Source: Buttiauxella sp965119215 (lineage in GTDB: Bacteria > Pseudomonadota > Gammaproteobacteria > Enterobacterales > Enterobacteriaceae). From it: a stretch of 64,000 nucleotides of DNA. Both the position numbers and the translations under genes were made by a program. The stretch lies in assembly GCA_965119215.1 (NCBI GenBank), contig CBCPKK010000010.1:169548-233547 (forward strand), given 5' to 3'. The notes under the pieces are model-generated. The model saw only the letters and a program-made list of their open reading frames with translations, ran no database searches and had not been told where the DNA came from. Positions 1 through 7,112 of the stretch are shown here, in pieces. The first letter of the stretch is position 1. Each line of letters begins with the position of its first letter.

Positions 1-183
1 GAGGCGCTGCTGGAATGGCAGCAGGTTGTCGGCCAGTTGTTATGCCGCGCGGATACGCAAATCGAAACTCCTCACGGCGCTTTTGCCCTGGCTGAATGGC
101 TGCGTGATGGACGCGTGCTGCTGAAAACCAGCAGAGGGCCGCAGCTGGTCACCGATCCGTGGGTGTTTAAGGGAGAAGCATGA
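1..183 (+). CDS. mdcG: MdcG, malonate decarboxylase holo-ACP synthase (3' end only)
   Basis: The frame is open from the first base of the window and ends at a TGA at 181-183, giving the last 60 residues of a protein cut by the window edge. The tail includes TPHGAFALAEW and GRVLLKTSRGPQLVTDPW, which I recognise as the C-terminus of MdcG. That enzyme attaches the phosphoribosyl-dephospho-CoA prosthetic group to the acyl carrier subunit MdcC. The stop overlaps the ATG of mdcH (ATGA), so the two are translationally coupled in the mdc operon. The rest of the operon lies upstream of the window. Confidence 0.85.
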   Translation, partial: EALLEWQQVVGQLLCRADTQIETPHGAFALAEWLRDGRVLLKTSRGPQLVTDPWVFKGEA

Positions 184-1088
184 AAATTCTGTTCACTTTC
201 CCAGGTCAGGGAACGCAACGTGCAGGCATGTTGCAGAAGTTACCGCAAGATGGCGACATCATGTCGCGCGTTCGTGCTGTTTTAGGCGATGAAACCGATT
301 CGCTCGATACACCAGAAGCGCTGAAACACACCCGCGCCGTTCAGCTTTGCCTGCTGATTGCCGGTGTTGCCCATGCGCAAGAGCTGGAAACTAACGGCGT
401 ACAGCCAGATATGGTGTGTGGTTTGTCCATCGGCGCTTTTCCGGCGGCGGTGGTAGCAGGGGCGCTGAGTTTTGAAGATGCGCTGCGTTTAGTCGCATTG
501 CGTGGCGATTTAATGGAGCAGGCGTATCCGCAAGGTTATGGCCTGATGGCGATCACCGGCTTGCAGTTAAGCCAGGTTGAAAAGCTGGTGGAAGGAAGCG
601 GAACCTACATCGCCAATATCAACGCTGAGCAGCAGATTGTGATTGCTGGTCGCGATGAAGATATGGCGAAAGTCGCGCAGCGTGCGTTGGCATCCGGAGC
701 GCAGAAGGCGAAGCAACTGGCAGTAAGCGTACCGTCGCACTGTGAATTACTGCGTGAACCCGCGCTGAAACTGCAACAGGCATTTGCTGATGTGGCGCTG
801 ACACGCCCGCGTTGCACTTATCTCAGCGGCAGCACTGCCCGCGTCGTGTGGCAACCGGAACAAATTGCCGAGGATTTGGCGCTGAACATGTCCCGCACCG
901 TACGCTGGCGTGATGCAATGATTGCCGCAAACGAACGTGACGTGCGCCTGGCTATCGAAATGCCGCCCGGCAGCGTATTAACCGGATTAACGCGGCAGGC
1001 ATTCCGCGAAGGCGACACGCTGTGCGCGGAACAAAATAGTGTGGCGCTGATTAAACGCCTGGCAGAACGCGTTAAAGAGGCGCGTTAG
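180..1088 (+). CDS. mdcH: MdcH, malonate decarboxylase subunit epsilon (malonyl transferase)
   Basis: A 302-residue malonyl-CoA:ACP transacylase-type protein. It loads malonyl onto the phosphoribosyl-dephospho-CoA arm of MdcC from the acetyl-thioester state or from malonyl-CoA. The fold shows the GQGTQ motif at residues 9-13, the nucleophile elbow GLSIG at 81-85 with Ser83, and a candidate catalytic His187 in VPSHCE. Length is normal for the family. The start overlaps the mdcG stop by ATGA. It is the last mdc gene on this strand, and its 3' end overlaps the convergent mdcR by 17 bases, leaving no room for a separate terminator. Cytosolic. Confidence 0.92.
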   Translation: MKILFTFPGQGTQRAGMLQKLPQDGDIMSRVRAVLGDETDSLDTPEALKHTRAVQLCLLIAGVAHAQELETNGVQPDMVCGLSIGAFPAAVVAGALSFEDALRLVALRGDLMEQAYPQGYGLMAITGLQLSQVEKLVEGSGTYIANINAEQQIVIAGRDEDMAKVAQRALASGAQKAKQLAVSVPSHCELLREPALKLQQAFADVALTRPRCTYLSGSTARVVWQPEQIAEDLALNMSRTVRWRDAMIAANERDVRLAIEMPPGSVLTGLTRQAFREGDTLCAEQNSVALIKRLAERVKEAR

Positions 1089-2010
1089 GCGTTTCGGTAA
1101 ATGAGCGGGCGTACATGCGCCCCTCGGCGGCAAGCGCCAGCAGGTTCGGGTCGAGTTCACGGTTACGGGCAAAGACAATCGCGATGGATTGCTGCATTTG
1201 ATAAGGCTCCGCAAGTTTCAGCAGTTGCACTGAATTTTCGTACACTTTCTTCATTCGCCCCGGCATTAACGCCAATCCCACACCCGCCTGCACCAGGCTA
1301 ATCATCGAGAAAATATCGTTCACGCGCGTCACGATCTCTGGCTCAAAACCGGCAATGTGAAACGCTTCCTGAAAACCGTTATAAGTAGCAAACCCTTCGG
1401 CTAACGAAACAAATTTCTCATCACGATAATCACGTAAATCGGCCAGCTTGCTGTTATCCAGCGGGAACGAGGATGACGCGGCGAGGAAGATATCATCGTG
1501 AAAAAGTGGCAGCACTTCGAGGTGATTACGGTCGATTTCACTTTCAGAAATCGAAATCAGAATGGCATCCAGCACGCCGTCTTCCAGCATATTAAGCAGC
1601 GTCTGATTGGAACCCATGGTGAGATCCATTTCCAGTTCCGGGCGACGCAGTTTCATTCCCATTATCAGACGCGGCACGGTTTCGAGCGTTAACGAATAAA
1701 GCGTGCCAATACGCAGCCGTCCTTGCCCCACACCTGCCGCCTGGCGGGTTTCTGCAATGCCGCGCGCCATCAATGCCACTGCTTCTTTACTGTGTTCAAG
1801 CAGCGTTAATGCAGCAGGCAGCGGCACCAGATTGCGGCCTTTATGGATGAACAAAGGGCAGCGAACGCCTTCTTCCAGCGTATGCAATGCGCGATGGACG
1901 CTGACACCGCTGATGCCCAGCGCCTCAGCGGTACGGGCGATATTTCCCTTTTCCATAAACGACATAAATATTTCGAGTTTACGGAAGGTGATTTCTGCGT
2001 CTATTTTCAT
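1072..2010 (-). CDS. mdcR: MdcR, LysR-family regulator of malonate use
   Basis: A 312-residue LysR-type regulator. The N-terminal winged HTH (about residues 8-70, with KLEIFMSFMEKGNIARTAEA) is followed by a periplasmic-binding-like effector domain from about residue 95. Sequence and position match MdcR, the activator that responds to malonate. It is convergent with mdcH, overlapping at the 3' ends, and divergent from the TRAP operon that starts at 2282. It is therefore placed to control that transporter through the shared 271-base control region. Which promoters it binds is inferred from the arrangement. Confidence 0.85.
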   Translation of the reverse strand: MKIDAEITFRKLEIFMSFMEKGNIARTAEALGISGVSVHRALHTLEEGVRCPLFIHKGRNLVPLPAALTLLEHSKEAVALMARGIAETRQAAGVGQGRLRIGTLYSLTLETVPRLIMGMKLRRPELEMDLTMGSNQTLLNMLEDGVLDAILISISESEIDRNHLEVLPLFHDDIFLAASSSFPLDNSKLADLRDYRDEKFVSLAEGFATYNGFQEAFHIAGFEPEIVTRVNDIFSMISLVQAGVGLALMPGRMKKVYENSVQLLKLAEPYQMQQSIAIVFARNRELDPNLLALAAEGRMYARSFTETPNAPL

Positions 2011-2281
2011 GGATTACCTGACTATCTCACCCCTGCACGATTGCCATAAAGTACGCTAAAACCGCTTCATCATCACGACTTGTGCGTTTTCCTTTCCAAT
2101 AAACCTGTCAATAACTGTAAGTTTTTCGGCCAGAATCGCCTGCAATTTGAGATCTCAATTGCAAAATGAATCAAAATTTCTTTTTTAATAAAATAACGTT
2201 TCATTTAATGGTGATTCAGTGCGTAAATGCTTCGAAACGAACTAGTACCACACAGAAATTATGGATAAGGGAGTCATAAGG
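2011..2281. promoter_or_regulatory. Divergent control region mdcR / TRAP transporter, with palindrome
   Basis: AT-rich 271-base region between divergent genes. It holds a perfect 12-base palindrome, TTGAGATCTCAA (2147-2158), with partial flanking symmetry (GCAAT ... ATTGC). Its position fits an operator for MdcR, but LysR sites are usually T-N11-A and this has not been shown. An AAGGGAG ribosome site at about 2266-2272 serves the ATG at 2282. Confidence 0.45.
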
Positions 2282-3295
2282 ATGCTGCATTTGAAACATG
2301 TTTTGCCAAAAATTTCGCTGGTTGCTACCGCTGTTGCGGCAACGATTTTGCTGAGCGGATGTGGCGACGACGCTGCTCCAACAGGGACTGTCACGCTGAA
2401 AACGGCGTTTAACCAATCTGAAAGTAACCCACAATACAAAGCGTTAGTCTCTTTTAGCGATAAGCTGGAATCAGCGACTAATGGCCGCTACAAATTAGAA
2501 ATCCATCCTAACGAGCTGCTGGGCGACCAACGTGCTTCGCTGGAACTGGTTCAGTCTGGCGCAATCCAGATGGCTGTTGTCGCAAACCCGCTGGTAGAAA
2601 ACTTCAATAAGAACTTCTCTGTGCTGGCGATGCCGTACGTGTACGACAACCCAGAACATCAGCGCAAAGTGTTTACTTCCGGCGTGCTGGACAGCTTGTT
2701 TGCTTCCACCAAAGGCACCGGTTTTGAAGTGGTCACCGCGTATACCGCAGGTGCGCGCAGCGTTTACACCAAAGGTGCCGCTGTCACCAGCCCGGAAAAC
2801 ATGAAGGGCAAGAAAATTCGTGTCATGCAGTCTGACACCATGATCAAAATGTTGGATTGCATGGGCGGAACCGGCGTCCCGATGGGGCAGGGGGAAGTTT
2901 ATTCCGCAATTCAGCAGGGCGTTCTGGACGGCGCTGAAAACAACGAAATTACCTACGCTGACCTCAAGCAATATGAAGTTGCGCCTTACTTCTCCACAAC
3001 CCGTCATGTGATGGTCGCAGACCTGTTAGTGGCGAACGAAAACTTCCTCGCCAAAATGACCGATAGCGACCGCGACCTGTTCCGTAAACTGGCCAAAGAG
3101 AGCACCCAAACCCAGTTTGAACTGTGGGATCAAGCACTTGATGGCGCACGTAAAGTTGCAAAAGATAACGGCGCAGTCTTCACAGAAGTGGATATCAAAC
3201 CCTTCCAGGAACGTTGCAAACCGCTGCAATCTGCCATGTTAACCACGCCTGAACAAAAAGCGTTGTACGAAAAAATTCGTGAGTTGGCCGAGTAA
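2282..3295 (+). CDS. dctP: TRAP transporter substrate-binding lipoprotein (DctP family)
   Basis: A 337-residue periplasmic solute receptor of a tripartite ATP-independent transporter. I start it at ATG 2282 rather than the in-frame ATG at 2261, because AAGGGAG precedes 2282 at proper distance and the resulting signal sequence ends in a lipobox LSGC (Cys27). It is therefore probably a lipoprotein, which is less common for DctP. The family signature GKKIRVMQS holds Arg180, the expected carboxylate-binding arginine, and QQGVLDGAEN follows at about 211-220. Substrates of this family are mostly organic acids. The divergent mdcR and the mdc operon suggest malonate, which is inference. Substrate unproven. 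Confidence 0.85.
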   Translation: MLHLKHVLPKISLVATAVAATILLSGCGDDAAPTGTVTLKTAFNQSESNPQYKALVSFSDKLESATNGRYKLEIHPNELLGDQRASLELVQSGAIQMAVVANPLVENFNKNFSVLAMPYVYDNPEHQRKVFTSGVLDSLFASTKGTGFEVVTAYTAGARSVYTKGAAVTSPENMKGKKIRVMQSDTMIKMLDCMGGTGVPMGQGEVYSAIQQGVLDGAENNEITYADLKQYEVAPYFSTTRHVMVADLLVANENFLAKMTDSDRDLFRKLAKESTQTQFELWDQALDGARKVAKDNGAVFTEVDIKPFQERCKPLQSAMLTTPEQKALYEKIRELAE

Positions 3296-3309
3296 TACGG
3301 CTTAGAAGT

Positions 3310-3332
3310 CAGGGGGCTTTCGGGCCCCCAGT
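3310..3332 (+). promoter_or_regulatory. Hairpin between dctP and dctQ
   Basis: GGGGGC (3312-3317) pairs with GCCCCC (3324-3329) around a six-base loop. No T-run follows, so it is more likely a processing or stability hairpin that keeps dctP message in excess over dctQM than a terminator. It lies 13 bases before the dctQ ATG, close to its ribosome site. Confidence 0.5.
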
Positions 3333-3342
3333 GGAGATTATT

Positions 3343-3885
3343 ATGAAAGTTTCTCAGTCCGCCCCCTCCGCCGCCGTGTCCAAATCTGATTTTTATTCGC
3401 ACATTACACGAGTAAAACAGGTCGTCGATAAAGTGGCGTCTTTGCTGTGCATTCTGCTTGTCGGTTTAATGACTTTGCTGGTCACCTGGCAGGTTGCTTC
3501 CCGTTATTTATTTAATAGCCCAAGTGCAATCAGTGAAGTGCTGGCGCGTTATTTGTTTATCTGGCTGGTGCTTATTGGCGGGGCTTATGTGTTTGGCCTG
3601 CGTGAGCATATGGCTATTACGTTTATGCGCGATAAGTTGCCGCGTAAAATATGCCTGTCGCTTGAGATTGTCGGTGAACTTGCCACCTCGATATTTGCCT
3701 TACTGGTACTGACCCTGGGCGGTTATATCGGCATGAGTCGCCAGATGGCGCAGCTTGATTCCGCATTACAAATTCCCATCGGCATTATCTACATTGCTAT
3801 TCCACTGAGCGGCGCAATGACGCTGTTCTATTGCCTGTATAACCAATATGGGCTGTTCAGAAAGTTTTCTTCGAAACAAGATTGA
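3343..3885 (+). CDS. dctQ: TRAP transporter small membrane subunit (DctQ family)
   Basis: A 180-residue inner-membrane protein with four predicted membrane segments (about residues 26-50, 60-80, 100-125, 140-165), the usual DctQ topology. A GTG at 3331 lies in the same frame, but GGAG at 3333-3336 sits correctly for ATG 3343, so 3343 is chosen. It forms the membrane complex with DctM encoded 12 bases downstream and receives substrate from the DctP lipoprotein encoded upstream. Family assignment rests on size, topology and operon position. Confidence 0.85.
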   Translation: MKVSQSAPSAAVSKSDFYSHITRVKQVVDKVASLLCILLVGLMTLLVTWQVASRYLFNSPSAISEVLARYLFIWLVLIGGAYVFGLREHMAITFMRDKLPRKICLSLEIVGELATSIFALLVLTLGGYIGMSRQMAQLDSALQIPIGIIYIAIPLSGAMTLFYCLYNQYGLFRKFSSKQD

Positions 3886-3897
3886 TTAGGTGTCGAC

Positions 3898-5205
3898 ATG
3901 GATATTGCGATTATTGTTGCCTTAGTAATGTTTAGCGGCGTGCTGTTTCTGTTATTGGCCGGAGCGCCAATCAGTATCAGCATCGGGATTTCATCTTTCG
4001 CTGCAATGTTATTTATTTTACCGTTTGATAGTGCGGTATTAACTTCCGCACAGCGCGTTTTTGTCGGTCTTGACTCCTTTGCCTTATTAGCCATTCCCTT
4101 CTTTATTCTGGCGGGGAATTTGATGAACAATGGCGGGATAGCCATTCGTTTAATTAATTGCGCGAAGATGGTCAGTAATTTCCTGCCAGGCCCATTGGCT
4201 CAGACTAACGTAGTTGCCAATATGCTGTTTGGCTCCATCAGCGGTTCAGGCGTGGCTTCTGCGGCAGCGGTCGGCGGGATTATGTCGCCGATTCAGAAAA
4301 AAGAGCAGTACGACCCGGCGTTTAGCGCGGCGGTAAACATTGCTTCTGCGCCTACGGGCATGCTGATTCCGCCAAGTAACTCCCTGATTGTTTACGCAAC
4401 GGTAGCAGGCAGCGTTTCTATTTCCGCGCTATTTATGGCGGGTTACGTCCCAGGTATTTTGTGGGGCCTGGGCGTTATGTTAGTGGCTGGGTTTATTGCC
4501 AAACGCCGGGGTTATGTCGCTGACCGCTCAGCGAATAAAGGCCAGACCTTACGCATTCTGTTTGATGCGATCCCAAGCCTGATGATGATTGTCGTGGTTA
4601 TTGGCGGCATTCTGGGCGGCATCTTCACTGCAACGGAAGCATCCGCAATTGCGGTGGTGTATTCGCTGGTTCTCGGCATTATTTATCGCAATATCAAAGC
4701 CGAAGATATTCCGAAGATCTTCCTGGCAACCGCGAAAATGACCGCCATTGTTATTTTCATGCTGGCTGCTTCATCCATCATGTCCTGGGTAATGGCCTTC
4801 ACCAAAATACCGGCACTGATTGCTTCCGGCTTACTTTCCGCAACGGATAACTTCATTGTTATTTTGCTGATTATGAACCTGGTCTTGCTGTTGGTCGGGA
4901 CGTTTATGGACCCAACGCCTGCGGTATTAATCTTCACCCCAATCTTCCTGCCAATTTGCATGCAGTTTGGTATGGACCCGGTGCATTTCGGCATCATGAT
5001 GGTGTTTAACTTGTCGCTGGGCACGATTACGCCACCGGTTGGCCCCATCTTATTTACCGGCTGTAAAGTCGGGGATATTAAGATAGAGCGGGTGATAAAA
5101 CCGCTGCTGCCATTCTTCGCGGTGATTGCCATCGTTCTGATGCTGGTAACGTACTTACCGGCTGTCTCCATGGCACTGCCACAAAGCATGGGGCTGGTGA
5201 AATAA
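3898..5205 (+). CDS. dctM: TRAP transporter large membrane subunit (DctM family)
   Basis: A 435-residue polytopic inner-membrane protein with about 12 hydrophobic segments, the sodium-coupled channel subunit of the TRAP importer. Family features visible are the early LLLAGAPISISIGI segment, a conserved FGSISGSGVASAAAVGGIM stretch near residues 115-135, and the C-terminal NLSLGTITPPVGP motif near 370. The ATG follows AGGTG within 10 bases. Last gene of the dctPQM operon; a GC-rich hairpin follows at 5241. The substrate is inferred only from neighbours (malonate or another carboxylate). Confidence 0.9.
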   Translation: MDIAIIVALVMFSGVLFLLLAGAPISISIGISSFAAMLFILPFDSAVLTSAQRVFVGLDSFALLAIPFFILAGNLMNNGGIAIRLINCAKMVSNFLPGPLAQTNVVANMLFGSISGSGVASAAAVGGIMSPIQKKEQYDPAFSAAVNIASAPTGMLIPPSNSLIVYATVAGSVSISALFMAGYVPGILWGLGVMLVAGFIAKRRGYVADRSANKGQTLRILFDAIPSLMMIVVVIGGILGGIFTATEASAIAVVYSLVLGIIYRNIKAEDIPKIFLATAKMTAIVIFMLAASSIMSWVMAFTKIPALIASGLLSATDNFIVILLIMNLVLLLVGTFMDPTPAVLIFTPIFLPICMQFGMDPVHFGIMMVFNLSLGTITPPVGPILFTGCKVGDIKIERVIKPLLPFFAVIAIVLMLVTYLPAVSMALPQSMGLVK

Positions 5206-5240
5206 AAAAAGGGTGCTTGAGCCAGTACCTTTCACATTTT

Positions 5241-5263
5241 GGCGGGGTTTCCCCCGCCAGTTT
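5241..5263. terminator. Hairpin between dctM and hok
   Basis: GGCGGGG (5241-5247) pairs with CCCCGCC (5252-5258) around a four-base loop, with AGTTT after it on the + strand. It sits between convergent transcripts, dctM on + and hok on -, and could end both. The T-run is weak, so the termination role is moderate inference. Confidence 0.5.
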
Positions 5264-5267
5264 GCTC

Positions 5268-5423
5268 CTACCGTTTTGATTCACAAGCCATTGTCGCCGC
5301 TACCTCCTTATCGCCATTCCGTATTCGCAGTTCGTAGAGCGAACGACCGGTTAAACAGGTGAATGCCAAAATCGTGATACAGAAAATGAGCAGACACCAG
5401 ACGATAATGTGATGCGGTTTCAT
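5268..5423 (-). CDS. hok: Hok/Gef-family type I toxin peptide
   Basis: A 51-residue membrane toxin beginning MKPHHIIVWC, with one hydrophobic segment (residues 5-27) and a periplasmic tail containing the conserved SLYELRIR and the ending ACESKR. E. coli HokC and HokD have the same layout (K/H-rich start, single transmembrane span, RKDLCEVHIR-type motif). Here the usual cysteine before E is replaced by tyrosine (LYEL). The ATG at 5423 follows AAGGAG at nine bases. The toxin depolarises the inner membrane when its mRNA is not blocked by the antisense Sok RNA. It nests in the longer mok frame. Confidence 0.85.
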   Translation of the reverse strand: MKPHHIIVWCLLIFCITILAFTCLTGRSLYELRIRNGDKEVAATMACESKR

Positions 5424-5480
5424 GGTTTGCTTCTCCTTGCCTTCAGGCGGGTAAGAGGCTAACCTCAATGTGTCGAGCAT
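5268..5480 (-). CDS. Mok-type reading frame, in-frame N-terminal extension of hok
   Basis: The hok frame extends upstream to an ATG at 5480, adding MLDTLRLASYPPEGKEKQT for a 70-residue product. E. coli MokC is likewise an in-frame extension of HokC of nearly the same length (69 residues, beginning MLNTCRVP). The start lies inside the region complementary to the Sok RNA. This fits the known mechanism in which Sok blocks mok translation and thereby the coupled hok. It is probably a regulatory reading frame rather than a separate functional protein. Confidence 0.65.
   Translation of the reverse strand: MLDTLRLASYPPEGKEKQTMKPHHIIVWCLLIFCITILAFTCLTGRSLYELRIRNGDKEVAATMACESKR
5437..5465 (+). promoter_or_regulatory. 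Predicted sok promoter
   Basis: TTGCCT at 5437-5442, a 17-base spacer, and TAACCT at 5460-5465 on the + strand. Transcription would start near 5472, antisense to the mok/hok leader. Spacing is ideal and both boxes are moderate matches to sigma-70. Confidence 0.5.
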
Positions 5481-5523
5481 TGGGAGGCCTCACGTTGATG
5501 TACAGTCAAGTGGGGCTTTTTCC
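5472..5523 (+). ncRNA. sok: Sok-like antisense RNA
   Basis: On the strand opposite mok/hok, the segment GGGAGGCCTCACGTTGATG...TGGGGCTTTTT resembles the E. coli sokC sequence as I remember it (AGGCCTCGGGTTGATG...CGGGGCTTTT). It ends in a T-run at 5517-5521. The following bases (CTGTCTGCC...CCTGAGACAG...CTCAAGCACCC, 5523-5570) also match the region beyond sokC. The RNA would be about 50 nt, pair with the mok start region and lead to decay of hok mRNA. Ends are approximate. Confidence 0.65.
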
Positions 5524-5688
5524 TGTCTGCCTTTCGGTAAGTTCCTGAGACAGCCAGTCTCAAGCACCCACGCACATTCTACGAATTCCTTTCTGTTTAC
5601 CTAACGACAAAACACGGCTTTGCGAGGCTCTTCGCAAGACGATAATTTATGGTTTTCCCCGACGGCCAAAACTTCGCGATAAAGGGAT

Positions 5689-5988
5689 CTAAAGCTGGAA
5701 TGCCACATGCTTTCCGTTCGACAGCGTTACATTAATGCTCACCTCCCCACCCAGCGCTTTGATATAGCGTTTTAGTGTGGACAGGCGCGGATCGTTTTCT
5801 GTGTTTTCTATTTTTGCCAGCGTGGGTTGAGATACACCCATCGTCCGGGCCAGTTCGGTTTGAGATATGTTCAGTTCTTCTCTTAGTTTGCTGAGCATAA
5901 TCTCCTGAAGTATAGCCTCTGCTTTTTCTTCGATAAGTTGTCGACTTTCAGGACTTTCTTTGGCAAGCAATTCTTTTAAAGTTGACAT
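5689..5988 (-). CDS. higA: HigA-type antitoxin, XRE-family HTH
   Basis: A 99-residue DNA-binding antitoxin. The HTH at about residues 38-70 reads LNISQTELARTMGVSQPTLAKIEN, the Cro/C1 type, followed by LSTLKRYIKALGGEVSINV, a beta-rich dimerisation segment common to HigA2-like antitoxins. I start it at ATG 5988: it follows the toxin stop with one base between, so the pair is coupled. A longer in-frame start at 6036 would lie inside the toxin gene. Toxin-first order is typical of higBA rather than relBE. It would neutralise the toxin and repress the operon at the palindromes at 6352-6393. Confidence 0.88.
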   Translation of the reverse strand: MSTLKELLAKESPESRQLIEEKAEAILQEIMLSKLREELNISQTELARTMGVSQPTLAKIENTENDPRLSTLKRYIKALGGEVSINVTLSNGKHVAFQL

Positions 5989-5989
5989 T

Positions 5990-6340
5990 TTAGCTCTCCA
6001 GTTTCGCCAGGTGCTTACGGTATTCCGTTTCAGCAAGGCAAATCATTTCACGATAAAATCTTTTCTCATTTGTACCTGTTTTATCCCCGGCACATAAAAC
6101 AATGGCTTGCCTGATGGGGTCAAATGCGAATATGGCTCTGATGGGAGTCCCTGCATGTTGAATACGGAGCTCCTTCAGGTTTGGAAAAATTGAGCCATTA
6201 AGCGTATCCACATAAGGGCGACCTAAATGCGGACCAGATTCCTCCAGGGCACGCATAACTGACAGCACATTTAAGCGCAGTGTTTTTTCCTGAACTAATA
6301 ACCATTGGTCGAAAACATCCGTTGTAATGACATTCCACAT
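5990..6340 (-). CDS. higB: HigB-type toxin (RelE/HigB superfamily, phage-derived Gp49-like)
   Basis: A 116-residue RelE-superfamily toxin, predicted to be a ribosome-dependent mRNA interferase. The recognisable core is LKELRIQHAGTPIRAIFAFDP (about residues 55-75), then VLCAGDKTG and NEKRFYREMICLAETEY, a layout shared with the Gp49-like HigB group. It is the first gene of the pair and is coupled to the HTH antitoxin downstream. Positively charged residues needed for RNA binding (Arg58, Arg67, Arg93 region) are present, so it looks intact. Which mRNAs it cuts cannot be told. Confidence 0.85.
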   Translation of the reverse strand: MWNVITTDVFDQWLLVQEKTLRLNVLSVMRALEESGPHLGRPYVDTLNGSIFPNLKELRIQHAGTPIRAIFAFDPIRQAIVLCAGDKTGTNEKRFYREMICLAETEYRKHLAKLES

Positions 6341-6351
6341 ACTCTGATCCC

Positions 6352-6393
6352 ATAGCCTAAAGGCTATAAATAAATCATAGCTAAAAAGCTATG
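6352..6393. promoter_or_regulatory. Two palindromic operators upstream of higBA
   Basis: ATAGCC-TAAA-GGCTAT (6352-6367) and CATAGCT-AAAA-AGCTATG (6376-6393) are near-perfect inverted repeats of one core (ATAGC-TAAA-GCTAT), with centres about two helical turns apart. They lie 12-53 bases before the toxin start. Such paired sites are the usual autoregulatory operators of toxin-antitoxin operons; here the expected binder is HigA or the HigBA complex. Confidence 0.75.
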
Positions 6394-6777
6394 GAAGGAA
6401 AAGAGGTCATTTTACGAACATCTCGTTTTTTGCCTAACGTCTCAATGACTCTATGCGGCATGTCTCGCAGACAATACATTTCATCGAAAAACCCCACCAT
6501 AAGCCTTTCCAATATTTCCCCCAAAACATTCCTCAAATCACATTTCTGCTCAAAAAATATCACTGTGACTGATGATTCAGGCAGTGCTTATCCGTGACCT
6601 TAATCACATTAAACCAGCGAATTATCACGAATAGGCCGCTTTTTGTGGCGCATATCACTCTTGCCTTCGGGATTTCCGCTTCAAAGTGGAAAACAACTCG
6701 CTACAAACCTTTAACCCTTGTCGATACCTTAAAAGCCTGACAGCGAAGAGGTGCGTAGTGTGGATAACGGAGCGGTA
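6394..6777. promoter_or_regulatory. Long control region before the EF_0829-type operon, with CRP site
   Basis: Two overlapping short frames on opposite strands (6391-6597 and 6381-6563) look non-coding. The clear signal is CGTGA-CCTTAA-TCACA at 6593-6608, nine of ten bases of the CRP consensus half-sites. A weaker inverted repeat, TTTCCGC (6673-6679) / GTGGAAA (6686-6692), could bind the local PRD regulator. The operon is thus probably subject to catabolite control. No sigma-54 promoter was found, unlike the dga operon of Salmonella. Confidence 0.6.
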
Positions 6778-7095
6778 ATGGGTAATGAAGCCGGGAGTAC
6801 CGAGGCTGCACAGCTCACGGAACGAGTGCTGGCGTTTATCAATACGCTGCTAAAGAACAGAAACATCACGCCGAATGCGGTGCAGGAACAGATGCTGGCC
6901 TCCCACGTTCGTGCCATGGCTTATCGGTCATTGACCGGCGAACCGTTGCCAGAAGTTGAAGAGAGTCTGTTTGAGGAAATCTCTGATGATTCTTTGGAGA
7001 TGGCAAAAGAAGTGGTAGCGCAGTTTGGCAATCTGCCGGTTGAAGAGGCGTGGTTGTTATCAGTGCATTTTGAAGTCGCGAAAGACAATCTTTGA
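6778..7095 (+). CDS. Small PRD-domain protein, EF_0829/AHA_3910 family
   Basis: A 105-residue single PRD-domain protein without a DNA-binding part. PRDs carry histidines phosphorylated by the PTS; His37 or so in MLASHVRAMAYR and His98 in LLSVHFEVAKDN are candidates. I choose ATG 6778, which has GGAG five bases upstream. GTG codons at 6751 and 6760 are alternatives, the latter behind AGAGG. It is the first gene of the operon and overlaps the unspaced start region of the SFCGS gene. I recall this family as always accompanying the same seven neighbours in Enterococcus and Aeromonas. Its role is probably to sense or carry phosphate for this system, which is inference. Confidence 0.75.
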   Translation: MGNEAGSTEAAQLTERVLAFINTLLKNRNITPNAVQEQMLASHVRAMAYRSLTGEPLPEVEESLFEEISDDSLEMAKEVVAQFGNLPVEEAWLLSVHFEVAKDNL

Positions 7096-7112
7096 ATAAT
7101 CAGGAGATTCAG

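Noticed and set aside
6381..6597. Two overlapping short frames on opposite strands in the higBA / operon gap
   Set aside because: One overlaps the higBA operators; neither has a plausible ribosome site or family similarity.
6643..6665. Possible sigma-54 promoter (TGGCGC ... TTGCC)
   Set aside because: The spacing between the GG and GC elements is several bases too long for a -24/-12 promoter.
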